NCBI RefSeq assembly: GCF_900109375.1
Contig: NZ_FOAB01000006.1
Location: forward strand, 186,001-250,000
DNA: 64,000 bases
Source of the DNA: Aquimarina amphilecti
GTDB taxonomy: Bacteria > Bacteroidota > Bacteroidia > Flavobacteriales > Flavobacteriaceae
Direction: 5' to 3'
Below are positions 46,109 through 54,363 of this stretch, in pieces; the stretch's first letter is position 1; each line of letters starts with the position of its first letter. Below the pieces are notes generated by a model. It was not told where the DNA came from and did no database searches. It saw nothing but the letters and a program-made list of their open reading frames with translations. Both the position numbers and the translations under genes were made by a program.

Positions 46109-46470
46109 CTTTATTACTGATTGTATTTGTTTAATTTAATTTCCCCAAACTATTCAACTAAAGTTAAGTTATTTTTGCTGTTTTTCAAATAACGTATAGT
46201 ATACGGAGCTTTTTCTTATTATAGATCAAAGACAATACCAATTTGTTACCCGTTTTTAAATAGCTTAAAAAAAAAATAAAGGTTAGAACTAACCTGATAC
46301 ATAATTGTTTTTTATGGCCTCAATTGATATCTAATAAACAATCAAAGGTATTACCGTAAATGAGATATGATTATTATTTGTAGCTTTACCATTGAAGACA
46401 TGCCAGTTTGTAAAATTTTTATGTGGCATCATCTTTGTAATCTAATAAATAATTAATATAAATTTTTACA
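46109..46470. other. Intergenic region between divergent MORN-type and cold-shock genes
   Basis: Contains a minus-strand -7 element (TACCTTTG at 46343-46350) and a minus-strand terminator-like hairpin (46264-46295), together a small-RNA or attenuated-leader candidate. Just before cspA are the inverted repeat ATGCCA-N18-TGGCAT (46400-46429) and the -7-like CATCTTTG (46430-46437). No protein-coding frame seen. Confidence 0.5.
46264..46337 (-). ncRNA. Possible short RNA or attenuated leader upstream of the MORN-type gene
   Basis: TACCTTTG on the minus strand at 46343-46350 is followed, about 45 nt after the expected start, by a palindrome AGGTTAG-CTAACCT (46280-46295, 2-nt centre) and then a T-rich tract (46264-46277) in minus orientation. 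That is a minimal promoter-to-terminator unit of about 70 nt, 160 nt before the MORN-type gene. Could be attenuation of that gene or a stand-alone RNA. Confidence 0.3.
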
Positions 46471-46662
46471 ATGAACAAAGGAACAGTAAAGTTCTTTAAT
46501 GATGCCAAAGGTTTTGGTTTCATTACAGAAGAAGGTTCGAACAAAGAACATTTTGTACACATTTCAGGATTAGTAGATGAAATTCGAGAAGGTGATGCAG
46601 TAGAGTTTGATCTACAAGAAGGAAAAAAGGGGTTAAACGCAGTAAATGTAAAAGTAATCTAA
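46471..46662 (+). CDS. cspA: Cold-shock protein (CspA family)
   Basis: 63 residues, one cold-shock OB-fold. RNP1 is KGFGFITEE and RNP2 is HFVHISGL, with MNKGTVKFFNDAKGFGFI the family start. Binds single-stranded RNA/DNA as an RNA chaperone. The 30-nt leader after the -7-like element is short, so long cold-responsive leader control as in E. coli is not evident. A strong terminator follows 26 bp after the stop. Confidence 0.95.
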   Translation: MNKGTVKFFNDAKGFGFITEEGSNKEHFVHISGLVDEIREGDAVEFDLQEGKKGLNAVNVKVI

Positions 46663-46688
46663 TACATACTACATAACTTTTTTAATCA

Positions 46689-46718
46689 ATAAGCCTATCA
46701 ATTTTGATAGGCTTATTT
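46689..46718 (+). terminator. Terminator of cspA
   Basis: A 13-bp perfect stem (46689-46701 with 46704-46716; core GCCTATCAA/TTGATAGGC), a 2-nt centre, and a downstream T-rich stretch. Confidence 0.8.
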
Positions 46719-47128
46719 ATTTACGAAGTTTAAACAATGGTAAAATGTAATGTAATCATGATTCTGAAATAATGTTTGAATACTAGTCGATTACTGTTAT
46801 ATCCCTACTTGCTTATCTTCTTATAGCGTATCCGCAAGAAGCAGGTAGGTCTTTCATAAAGTTCATCATAAGCTTAAAATTCAATCTAAAGTGTGTTTGT
46901 AAAAATTTCATAGTTTCTTCCCTTTTATTATATAACGTTTGTTTAAAGATGATACCCTACCACCAGAATGATGATCTTGTTATAGTATTTTATAATAAGA
47001 TTGGAAACATCAATGCTTATAGTGTCGATTAAGAGATGTTAATGATTATTGAAAAGTGTAATAATTTTTTATTGAGTGTAACATTTTATGACGAATTGCA
47101 TCAAAGAGGAAATCAAAAACAAAACATT
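46719..47128. other. Intergenic region with an 11-bp hairpin
   Basis: No gene seen. CCTACTTGCTT (46804-46814) and AAGCAGGTAGG (46839-46849) form an 11-bp stem with one G-U pair and a 24-nt loop. Its role is unknown. No exact TAnnTTTG promoter is recognised before the hydrolase/sigma operon, which would fit an ECF-dependent promoter. Confidence 0.4.
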
Positions 47129-47968
47129 ATGAAAAGTCTAAAAATTACGATTGCCTTTTTCTTACTCTTTAATTTTGCATTTAGTCAAGCTCCAGCAATT
47201 ACTATTGACATATCCGGAAGCGGTACACCAGTTTTATTCTTACCTGGTTTTACTACACCTGGTTCAGTTTGGGATGAAACCGTCGCTAATTTAAACGGAA
47301 ATCATCAAAACTATTTAGTATCCTATGCAGGATTTGATGGTAATGCACCTATTGCTATGCCTTGGTATGACACTATAAAAAAAGAATTGATAGCTTATGT
47401 TAATGAAAAAAAGTTAACAGATGTAATCATTATTGGTCATAGTATGGGAGGTAATTTAGCAATTGATATAGCAGCTTCTTTACCAGATTCAATAAAAAGT
47501 TTAATTCTTATTGATTCAATACCTTGTATGCGTGAGTTAATGATGCCTGGTGTTACAGAAGCTCAGATCCAATACGATAGCTCTTATAATAAACAAATGT
47601 TATCTATGAATAAGGAACAGTTTAATCAAACTGCTACGATGATGGCGCAAAATATGACTAATAAAAAAGAGAAGGTAAATACCTTGTTAAATTGGATACT
47701 AAAAGCGGATCGAGAGACGTATGTATACGGGTATACTGATTTGTTAAAACTAGATCTTAGAAAATCACTAGATAAAGTAACAGCAAAAACTTTAATCATA
47801 GGAGCAGCTTTCCCAACTATTGAAACCGCAAAAACCAATTATGAAAAACAATATAAAGATTTGCCTAATAAGCATATAGAAATGATATCGGATAGTAAGC
47901 ATTTCATTATGTTTGATCAGCCAGAATTACTTTATGAAAAGATAAATGGATTTTTAAATAATGGGTAG
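47129..47968 (+). CDS. Secreted alpha/beta hydrolase
   Basis: 279 residues from the ATG at 47129, chosen because it gives a Sec signal (AFFLLFNFAFSQAPA) and the frame upstream (from 47036) is not signal-like. Alpha/beta fold with LPGFTTPGSVWDE (oxyanion region), nucleophile IIIGHSMGGNLAIDIA and late His in SDSKHFIMFDQPELL. Likely an exported esterase. It overlaps the ECF sigma factor gene by 8 bp. Confidence 0.88.
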   Translation: MKSLKITIAFFLLFNFAFSQAPAITIDISGSGTPVLFLPGFTTPGSVWDETVANLNGNHQNYLVSYAGFDGNAPIAMPWYDTIKKELIAYVNEKKLTDVIIIGHSMGGNLAIDIAASLPDSIKSLILIDSIPCMRELMMPGVTEAQIQYDSSYNKQMLSMNKEQFNQTATMMAQNMTNKKEKVNTLLNWILKADRETYVYGYTDLLKLDLRKSLDKVTAKTLIIGAAFPTIETAKTNYEKQYKDLPNKHIEMISDSKHFIMFDQPELLYEKINGFLNNG

Positions 47969-48455
47969 AGATAAACGACAATTTTTTGAAATTATTTATA
48001 CTGATTGTTATCCGATGGTATTACAGATGTGTTTAGGTTATATGAAAGGAGATCAAAATTTAGCTTATGATCTAGCACAAGATGTATTTATAAATATTTG
48101 GAATGCAATGGATAATTTCAAAGGTAAATCTGCTCATAAAACGTGGGTATATAGGATTACGGTTAATACATGTTTACAATACATTAGAAAAGAGAAAAAT
48201 AAAAAAAAGATACCTATTGATGCAGTTGAGCATATGGTTGCAGAAGAAGTTAATGAAGTTAATTCTGATGAACATAAGAGTTTGTATACTGCAATAGGTA
48301 AACTAGAAGAAATAGATCGATTATTGATTATGATGGTCTTAGAAGGACAGGATTATGATAGTATTTCCGAAATAATGGGAATAAAACCAACTAATGTAAG
48401 AGTGAAGATTCATAGGGTAAAAAAGAGATTGAAAAAAATATTAGATCATGAGTAA
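47961..48455 (+). CDS. ECF RNA polymerase sigma factor
   Basis: 164 residues, a minimal ECF sigma factor. Region 2 is LAYDLAQDVFINIWNAMDNFKGKSAHKTWVYRITVNTCLQYIRKEK; region 4 is LLIMMVLEGQDYDSISEIMGIKPTNVRVKIHRVKKRLKKIL. It overlaps both its neighbours by 8 bp, so the hydrolase, sigma factor and membrane protein are translated as one unit. The following membrane protein probably acts as its anti-sigma factor or sensor partner. Confidence 0.95.
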   Translation: MGRDKRQFFEIIYTDCYPMVLQMCLGYMKGDQNLAYDLAQDVFINIWNAMDNFKGKSAHKTWVYRITVNTCLQYIRKEKNKKKIPIDAVEHMVAEEVNEVNSDEHKSLYTAIGKLEEIDRLLIMMVLEGQDYDSISEIMGIKPTNVRVKIHRVKKRLKKILDHE

Positions 48456-49050
48456 TGAGTTTGAAGCATTGCAGAGTCAATGGCAGAAGAGTAAAAATAA
48501 TATAAAGGGAAATTCACCCAATTCAGAGGAAATGTTCTCTTTGATAAGTAAAAAGAAAAGTTGGAGTACCCGCTTTCATTATGGAAACATAATTATTCTA
48601 TCATTGGTTTTGATTGGAATAATGTCTTTTTTCTATTTTGTGGCACCAGTTCAAGAGTTATTAAGTAGAGTAGGGGCTGGATTTATGATAGGAGGATTGT
48701 TTATAAGAATCCTAATCGAGTTTATAAGTGTATCAAAGGCGAAAAAGATTAATATGGTGGATGATGCTTTGCAAACTACTAATGATACTATTGCGTTCTA
48801 TAATTTTAGAAAAAAGATTCACGGACCAATAACTATAGGGATAATAGTTTTATATACACTTGGTTTTTATATGATTACTCCAGAATTTAGTTTGTATTTC
48901 GAAACATGGCAAATGGTTTTGATTGATATATCTTATATTATTGGCGCTATAATTCCTTATTTGGCCGTTAGAAAAAACATAAAGAAAGAAATAAATGTTT
49001 TATTAGAAATTATTGAGTTAAAGAGAGCGATCATAGGAGAGGTTAGTTAA
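48448..49050 (+). CDS. Membrane protein, putative anti-sigma/sensor partner of the ECF factor
   Basis: 200 residues. A short cytosolic N-terminus (MSNEFEALQSQWQKSKNNIKG) of the type seen before Bacteroidetes ECF anti-sigma-like proteins, then about four TM helices (e.g. IIILSLVLIGIMSFFYFV, AGFMIGGLFIRILIEFI, ITIGIIVLYTLGFYMI, WQMVLIDISYIIGAIIPYLAV). The C-terminus is polar. No known anti-sigma domain such as ZAS is evident, so the anti-sigma role is inferred only from position. Confidence 0.72.
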   Translation: MSNEFEALQSQWQKSKNNIKGNSPNSEEMFSLISKKKSWSTRFHYGNIIILSLVLIGIMSFFYFVAPVQELLSRVGAGFMIGGLFIRILIEFISVSKAKKINMVDDALQTTNDTIAFYNFRKKIHGPITIGIIVLYTLGFYMITPEFSLYFETWQMVLIDISYIIGAIIPYLAVRKNIKKEINVLLEIIELKRAIIGEVS

Positions 49051-49062
49051 TATATTAGTAGA

Positions 49063-50145
49063 TTAATTTATTAGATAAATAAGTCGACCATCCATATGGT
49101 CGGCTACTTTTCCGTAAGCAATTAGAGAAGCTCCAATGGTCCAACGTTTGGATTTTCCAATGCTGTACCAAAATGAATATCGTTGATATAACCAATTACT
49201 CTGAATGTTTTTTGGGCGAGTTATATAAAATCCTAATTGTTGTAAGAAATAGAAACTACCAATGGAGAAATGATGCCCAGCCGTAATTGAAGATGAAAAA
49301 GCAGAATCATTAATCCCTTGTTGTGTTGCAATCTCTTGATCAGAAAAATCATACCAAAGTTCTATACCAGCATTTAACCCATTGATTCCAGATACTGGTC
49401 GTAACATTCCACCTGTAAATCCAATCAAAAGGTGATTAGAAGCTTCAGCTTCTCTGTCAGAAGACCTTAAACTGACAAATGATCCTAAATAATAATCAAT
49501 AGAAGTGTCATAAGATTTTAAGGATTTTGGTTTTCTTTTTAATTCAATATTATTTATGATTTTATCGACCCCAATAGAAAAAGTCGGGAAATTCATTCCT
49601 TTGTTTGGCTGTTTTTGCCCTCCGTTAGAAATATGATTGTAACTTAAGGATGCGTTGATTGCATAATTATTATTAATATGATAGTTAAGATTAAGAGATA
49701 GTGCTAAATAGAAACTAAGATGAGTGCTGAATAATAAGTTTTCAGGATTTGTATCTTGATCGAATATTCGATCAAGATAAGTTACTCCCACCGATCCTCT
49801 TAGCGAAAATTTTAAAGGACCTTTGTATGTGAAATATGGTTCAACAAAGTATATTAGGTTATATGAATCACCAAGTATATCAGGATTCGCATAATTAAAA
49901 TAAGCAAATGCAAAACCGGATTTACCATAGCAGAAACAAGTTTTCCAAGCTTTGTCGCTTGTTTTTAGCCAGCTATATTCTAATTGTAATCCATAAGGAT
50001 TTGTTTGGGAAATTGATTTTAATTCAGGTGAGTGCGCTATAATGAACCCGTAATGAGATTTTGCACCAATAAAAGTAGGATTCATTTGTGCTAACATCGA
50101 AGTCTGAATCAATATTATAAATAAGATTGTATCGATCTTTTTCAT
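49063..50145 (-). CDS. PagL-like acyloxyacyl hydrolase (outer membrane)
   Basis: 360 residues with a Sec signal (QTSMLAQ). Predicted beta-barrel with alternating aromatic strands. The PagL-type catalytic patch HxSN is visible as SYNHISNGGQKQPNKGMNFP, as in lipid A 3-O-deacylases (His-Ser). Such enzymes trim lipid A acyl chains. It is longer than E. coli-type PagL (about 185 residues), with a second barrel half. Activity not shown. Stop codon lies 13 bp from the convergent membrane protein. Confidence 0.78.
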   Translation of the reverse strand: MKKIDTILFIILIQTSMLAQMNPTFIGAKSHYGFIIAHSPELKSISQTNPYGLQLEYSWLKTSDKAWKTCFCYGKSGFAFAYFNYANPDILGDSYNLIYFVEPYFTYKGPLKFSLRGSVGVTYLDRIFDQDTNPENLLFSTHLSFYLALSLNLNYHINNNYAINASLSYNHISNGGQKQPNKGMNFPTFSIGVDKIINNIELKRKPKSLKSYDTSIDYYLGSFVSLRSSDREAEASNHLLIGFTGGMLRPVSGINGLNAGIELWYDFSDQEIATQQGINDSAFSSSITAGHHFSIGSFYFLQQLGFYITRPKNIQSNWLYQRYSFWYSIGKSKRWTIGASLIAYGKVADHMDGRLIYLIN

Positions 50146-50305
50146 TGCTAATCAGTGTGTTATTAAATTTACTGAAAATTATTTCGGGTTGAAATTGAAA
50201 TATAATTTTTATTCTATTCTTAATAAGAAAACCGATATTAACTAAGAAGATTACTTACAATTATTTAGTACATTAGTAAGGAACTATAGTATATAAGATA
50301 ATAAC

Positions 50306-51058
50306 TTGAAACCAATCACAACCATTGATGATGTCATCGCTTCTTTAGATGATATTATTAAAGTATCACAGGTCGAAAATGATTCTTTAGGATATTTTGC
50401 GGCATTATATCGAAGAGTAACCATTAAAGTTAAAGAAGGAATTGAAAATGATTTTTTTGATAATGGGCCTAGAATGGCAAAGCTTGATGTAGTTTTTGCT
50501 AGTAGATATCTAGAGGCGTATTTTTCATACAAGGATGATGAGATAATAACAATTTCTTGGCAAATAGCATTTGATTTATCTACAGATTATTGGCCTATAG
50601 TATTACAACATTTATTGATTGGGATGAATGCTCATATTAACTTAGATTTAGGTATAGCAGCTGCCGAAGTTTCCCAAGGAACAAATATTGAAAATCTTAA
50701 AGGAGATTTTGATAAGATCAATGAGATTCTATCATCATTAGTAATAGAGGTTCAAAATGATTTAGCGAGTATTTGGCCAACTCTTAAAAAAATTCTTAGT
50801 TTGACTAGTGAATTTGATGATTTTTTGGTTGATTTTAGCATGGAATTGGCAAGGGATGGAGCTTGGGAATTTGCTAGAAAAATTAATAGCGCTCCAGATG
50901 ATGAGTTAGTACAGTTGATTGAAGAAAGAGATCTTAAAGTAGCAAGTAAGGCTTCAATTATAACAGACCCAGGTTTAATAGCAAATATTATTTTAGGTGT
51001 TATTAGAATAGGTGAGCGTGGTTCAGTTGGGAATAAGATTAAGGATTTAATTTCATAA
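50306..51058 (+). CDS. DUF5995 family protein
   Basis: 250 residues, TTG start because the in-frame stop lies at 50294 and no ATG fits. The family core is MAKLDVVFASRYLEAYFSYKD and IVLQHLLIGMNAHINLDLGIAAAEV. All-alpha, cytosolic, no known function. It stands alone, with about 160 bp to the divergent PagL-like gene. Followed by the intergenic region with a 28-bp palindrome. Confidence 0.87.
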   Translation: MKPITTIDDVIASLDDIIKVSQVENDSLGYFAALYRRVTIKVKEGIENDFFDNGPRMAKLDVVFASRYLEAYFSYKDDEIITISWQIAFDLSTDYWPIVLQHLLIGMNAHINLDLGIAAAEVSQGTNIENLKGDFDKINEILSSLVIEVQNDLASIWPTLKKILSLTSEFDDFLVDFSMELARDGAWEFARKINSAPDDELVQLIEERDLKVASKASIITDPGLIANIILGVIRIGERGSVGNKIKDLIS

Positions 51059-51423
51059 AATAAGAGGATTATTAAAGATAAAAGATGAGATTTTTGGTTT
51101 TAAAAATACTAATATGTCTTTTTTTGTATAAATAATTGAGGAAAAAGACTTGATTTTCAAGTTTTTTGTTTCTAAAACATCTTAAATTTTTCTTATGTTT
51201 TAATATTTTAGTTAAAAAAATGCGATAAAAGTAACGCAAACGTTTGCGTTACTTTATTTATGTAATCCCTTATTAAATCTTTGGTTAAAGGATTTTAGTT
51301 TTAGGTTATCCGTAAAAAAAGAACACATAAATAGAATATTCAATATAGTTTACTTTGTTTATTTAATAAGTTGATGAATCCATTCTTAATTTAGTAACAT
51401 AATCATTAACTAAATTTAACACT
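51059..51423. other. Intergenic region upstream of GH16 with a 28-bp palindrome
   Basis: No gene seen. It holds the perfect palindrome at 51228-51255. No exact TAnnTTTG -7 element is visible between it and the GH16 start. Confidence 0.6.
51228..51255. promoter_or_regulatory. Perfect 28-bp palindrome, LacI-family-type operator candidate
   Basis: Both 14-bp halves match exactly around a central CG (51241/51242). The inner 16 bases, ACGCAAACGTTTGCGT (51234-51249), match the idealised PurR/LacI-family consensus as I recall it. It lies 168 bp before the GH16 glycanase gene. It is not a good terminator since the halves abut without a loop and no T-run follows. Confidence 0.6.
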
Positions 51424-52314
51424 ATGAGAATGTTTGTCAAGTTTTTTGGAGTTTTGTTATTCATTTTTTTCTCATCGGCCTGCGAAACAGAAGAGTTGGC
51501 AATAGAGGAAGCTACTGATTTAGAAAATATAGATGAAATAGATGCCAAAGCCGGACCTTGGGTAAGGCAGTTTACTGATAATTTTAATTCCAACGGTAAT
51601 TTAAACCAATGGGAAAGAACGCATAACAGAGCCGACTATAATTCAAGTATTTGTAATTACAGGAACTGGAACTCGGAAATTGCTAGTTTAGATGGTAGTA
51701 GTTGTTTACGTCTTCAAGCTTATAAAAAGAGCAACAATAATTATGAATCAGGTCATGTTAAGTCTTATTTTAACTTTCATCCCGGAAATAACGAAGAGTA
51801 TAGAGTGATATCAAGAATTAAGTTGTTAGCGAAGAATGGTAATAATTATAAGGGTTTTTCAGAAACATATGGTGCTTGGCCAGCTTTCTGGACAGTTAAT
51901 GAAACAAATTGGCCTACACGAGGAGAGAGCGATATTATGGAAGGATATTCTTTTGGTAACAACGCTAGATTTGCTAGTAATTTGTTTTACGGAGTAAATA
52001 CTTCTCAAAATCAACTAGGTACAAGTGCAGAAAGAGGATATAATTTAGGAGAAGGTTGGCATACTTATGAACAGAGGTGGAGCAATAGAAATGGATGGGT
52101 TACTGTTCAAATATATGTAGACGGTAATAGAGTCGCTAATTATAACAATAATGTTGATAATGACTTGAAACTTCAAAATTTTAAAAATCATAATATTATA
52201 CTGAATCTAAATATTGGATCTAATACTGGTATTTTCGATAATTCTAGAATTAATATTTACTGGAATACCTATATGTATGTAGATTATGTGCGTGTGGATA
52301 AAAGAACTATTTAA
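51424..52314 (+). CDS. GH16 family glycoside hydrolase lipoprotein
   Basis: 296 residues, lipoprotein signal (FFSSAC, Cys20), so it should be anchored in an outer or inner membrane. Catalytic motif ExDxxE as ESDIME (Glu168, Asp170, Glu173), preceded by AWPAFWTVNETNWPTRG. GH16 enzymes act on beta-1,3(4)-glucans, agar, carrageenan or related polymers; this one is laminarinase/beta-glucanase-like but the exact substrate is unclear. A LacI-type palindrome upstream suggests sugar-dependent control. Ends 40 bp before a strong terminator. No SusC/SusD pair nearby. Confidence 0.9.
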   Translation: MRMFVKFFGVLLFIFFSSACETEELAIEEATDLENIDEIDAKAGPWVRQFTDNFNSNGNLNQWERTHNRADYNSSICNYRNWNSEIASLDGSSCLRLQAYKKSNNNYESGHVKSYFNFHPGNNEEYRVISRIKLLAKNGNNYKGFSETYGAWPAFWTVNETNWPTRGESDIMEGYSFGNNARFASNLFYGVNTSQNQLGTSAERGYNLGEGWHTYEQRWSNRNGWVTVQIYVDGNRVANYNNNVDNDLKLQNFKNHNIILNLNIGSNTGIFDNSRINIYWNTYMYVDYVRVDKRTI

Positions 52315-52354
52315 AGGATTACAATAGAAATTACATCTTGATTAAATCATAATT

Positions 52355-52388
52355 AGCTGTCTCGGTATTTTGGAGACAGCTTTTTTTA
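52355..52388 (+). terminator. Terminator of the GH16 gene
   Basis: AGCTGTCTC (52355-52363) pairs with GAGACAGCT (52373-52381), 9-nt loop, then a run of T. Confidence 0.9.
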
Positions 52389-52418
52389 TAGAAATGATTT
52401 AATTGAATTTTTATATAT

Positions 52419-52577
52419 CAAAAAAGCCTAAAAAATATATACCACTTGGTTTCGAGTACTTCCACTATTGTCAAAAATGCATACAATTACATTTATTTAG
52501 ATTCTTTTAACTCTCGGTTCTGACTGGCCCGTACTCAAATAGAGAGTTTTTGGTTTTTAGAATTTTTAGGCTTTTTG
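52419..52577. repeat. Possible miniature element or structured RNA bounded by inverted repeats
   Basis: CAAAAAAGCCTAAAAA (52419-52435 region) is the reverse complement, with one extra A, of TTTTTAGGCTTTTTG (52563-52577). Inside, AACTCTC/GAGAGTT and GAGTAC/GTACTC could form further stems. No ORF or promoter. It could be a decayed MITE-like element or a folded RNA; no target-site duplication is obvious. Confidence 0.4.
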
Positions 52578-52762
52578 TTTAGTATTGAATTTGGCTAACT
52601 CTAATAAATTAAGAATTTCAATATTGTTTTTTCAAAAGTACTGTAAGTAATAATTCATAGAAAGAGTTAAAGGACTGGTTTTTATAGGGGTTTGTTACCC
52701 TTTGTTATTAAATATATCTTTACTTCACTCAATTAAGCATAGAATAAATAAAAACCTGTCTA

Positions 52763-53272
52763 ATGAATCATCAGTTAATGATCAATAATCTATTAAGAAA
52801 TCAAAAAGTTTTTGAAGAATTATTTATGGGTATTCCAAGTGAAGAATATCTATGGAAAGACAAGCCAAACCGTTGGTGTTTATTAGAAATAGTTTGCCAT
52901 CTGTATGATGAGGAAAGAGAAGATTTTAGAAAAAGAACTAGGCATATTTTAGAAACCCCTAATAAAAGATTTGCACCAATTGACCCTGAAGGTTGGGTGA
53001 TAGATAGAAGATATATAAAGCAAGAGTATGATTCTATGTTAAATGATTTTTTAAAGGAAAGAAAAGCATCCATTAACTGGTTGAATTCTTTGATAAATCC
53101 AAATTGGAATAATGTGACTATTCATAAGGACTTTGGAGAAATGAGTGCGCAACAATTCCTTGCTAATTGGTTAGCACATGATTATTTACATTTTAGACAA
53201 GTAACTAGGTTGAAATTAGATTACGTAAAGCATATGTCCCGAGAAAATTTTTCTTATGCTGAAGGATATTGA
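52763..53272 (+). CDS. DinB family protein
   Basis: 169 residues, full-length DinB fold. The metal-binding His triad is in IVCHLYDEE and NWLAHDYLHFRQ. Unlike the Tat-exported DinB-like protein, this one is cytosolic (no signal). Probably a metal-dependent thiol/hydrolase-type enzyme, given that DinB family members use bacillithiol in some bacteria. Stands alone, converging on the PAP2 phosphatase. Confidence 0.9.
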   Translation: MNHQLMINNLLRNQKVFEELFMGIPSEEYLWKDKPNRWCLLEIVCHLYDEEREDFRKRTRHILETPNKRFAPIDPEGWVIDRRYIKQEYDSMLNDFLKERKASINWLNSLINPNWNNVTIHKDFGEMSAQQFLANWLAHDYLHFRQVTRLKLDYVKHMSRENFSYAEGY

Positions 53273-53281
53273 ATTTAGTAT

Positions 53282-54055
53282 CTAAAAAGATTTAGAAAAG
53301 TATAATCCAACACTGTCACCGGTAAATTGAGGAGCAAATGCAATGTCATCATCACTCTTAAAAGGGTTCCAAGAGATTAGGTGTTCATAATGATAGACTA
53401 ACCTTGTTGTCAAAATTCCTATTCCAGCTCCTACAAGAACATCAGATAGATAGTGCTTGTTATTCATCATTCTTAAACTACCTGTAGTAATAGCAAAGAT
53501 ATATCCACTATATGCTAATAACGGGCTACTATCTATGAACTCTTCATATAACACAGCGGCAGATACAAAAGCCATCGACGTATGTCCTGATGGAAATGAA
53601 TTTAATTTAGTAGGATCTCCCGGTCGCTCTTTATCCACTTCTTGTTTTAAAATTGTGGTAGCGGCACTCGTAACTACAGAAGAAATTAATAAGTTTTTTG
53701 TTTGATCAAACCAATGATTTCTAGATTTTACCCCAAAAATATCCGCAGCATACATTTGAAGAATAGGAGCATACCTGGTATAATCATCAATATTTAAATA
53801 AAAATTGTCACCTGCGTAACCTCTTATATCACTTTGTAGTGATTTTTCAAAATCACTAGTAGATAGAAGAATTCCAGATGCAATTAATGTGAATGGAATC
53901 ACCCTTTTAGTGAATAAATTTCTTTTAGATTTCTTACGTTCAGTTTGTTTAGATCTCTTAAACTGAACTTTAGTAGGAGGCAGCTCCGTAAATTGAGCAT
54001 TGGTAATATTTACGCATAGGCTTACCAATAGTAATAGGTTAATACTAATCTTCAT
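53282..54055 (-). CDS. PAP2 family phosphatase
   Basis: 257 residues with an N-terminal signal/TM segment (LLLLVSLCVNITNAQ). The PAP2 motifs are visible: KQEVDKERP (KxxxxxxRP), SFPSGHTSM (PSGH) and RMMNNKHYLSDVLVG (SRxxxxxHxxxD-type, with Leu-Arg in place of Ser-Arg). Hydrolyses lipid pyrophosphates or phosphatidate. Probably periplasmic and membrane associated. Function beyond that unknown. Confidence 0.9.
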   Translation of the reverse strand: MKISINLLLLVSLCVNITNAQFTELPPTKVQFKRSKQTERKKSKRNLFTKRVIPFTLIASGILLSTSDFEKSLQSDIRGYAGDNFYLNIDDYTRYAPILQMYAADIFGVKSRNHWFDQTKNLLISSVVTSAATTILKQEVDKERPGDPTKLNSFPSGHTSMAFVSAAVLYEEFIDSSPLLAYSGYIFAITTGSLRMMNNKHYLSDVLVGAGIGILTTRLVYHYEHLISWNPFKSDDDIAFAPQFTGDSVGLYFSKSF

Positions 54056-54332
54056 AGGATATTTTTTAGGGCACTTAATAGATTTGGGATCTAAAGCAAC
54101 GAAATATACTATTTTAATATTAAAAAAATGTTAAAACAAGTGAAGCTATTATTAATTTTTTGAATTGATTTTTATAAGTATAGGATTTGTAATTAATTTA
54201 AATACAGTGTTTAATGATGTTTAGAGGAGTTTTTCTAAAGTAATTATACAAGAGCTTGGCTTCAAAAAACGTAACAAATAAACAAATCATATATTACCTA
54301 TTGACTTTTATAGGATTCCTTTAAAAAAGACT

Positions 54333-54340
54333 TATATTTG
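54333..54340 (+). promoter_or_regulatory. Promoter -7 element of guaB
   Basis: TATATTTG matches TAnnTTTG, 23 nt before the ATG. No -33 TTG at ideal spacing; a TTGAC is 29 nt upstream. Confidence 0.6.
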
Positions 54341-54363
54341 CACGCAATTAAATCTTAATTGCG

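Larger units (their letters stand above)
52315..52762. other. Intergenic region with a terminator and an inverted-repeat element
   Basis: Holds the GH16 terminator (52355-52388) and a 160-bp stretch bounded by inverted repeats (52419-52577). No coding frame seen. A -7-like TATCTTTA before the DinB gene lacks the final G. Confidence 0.5.
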
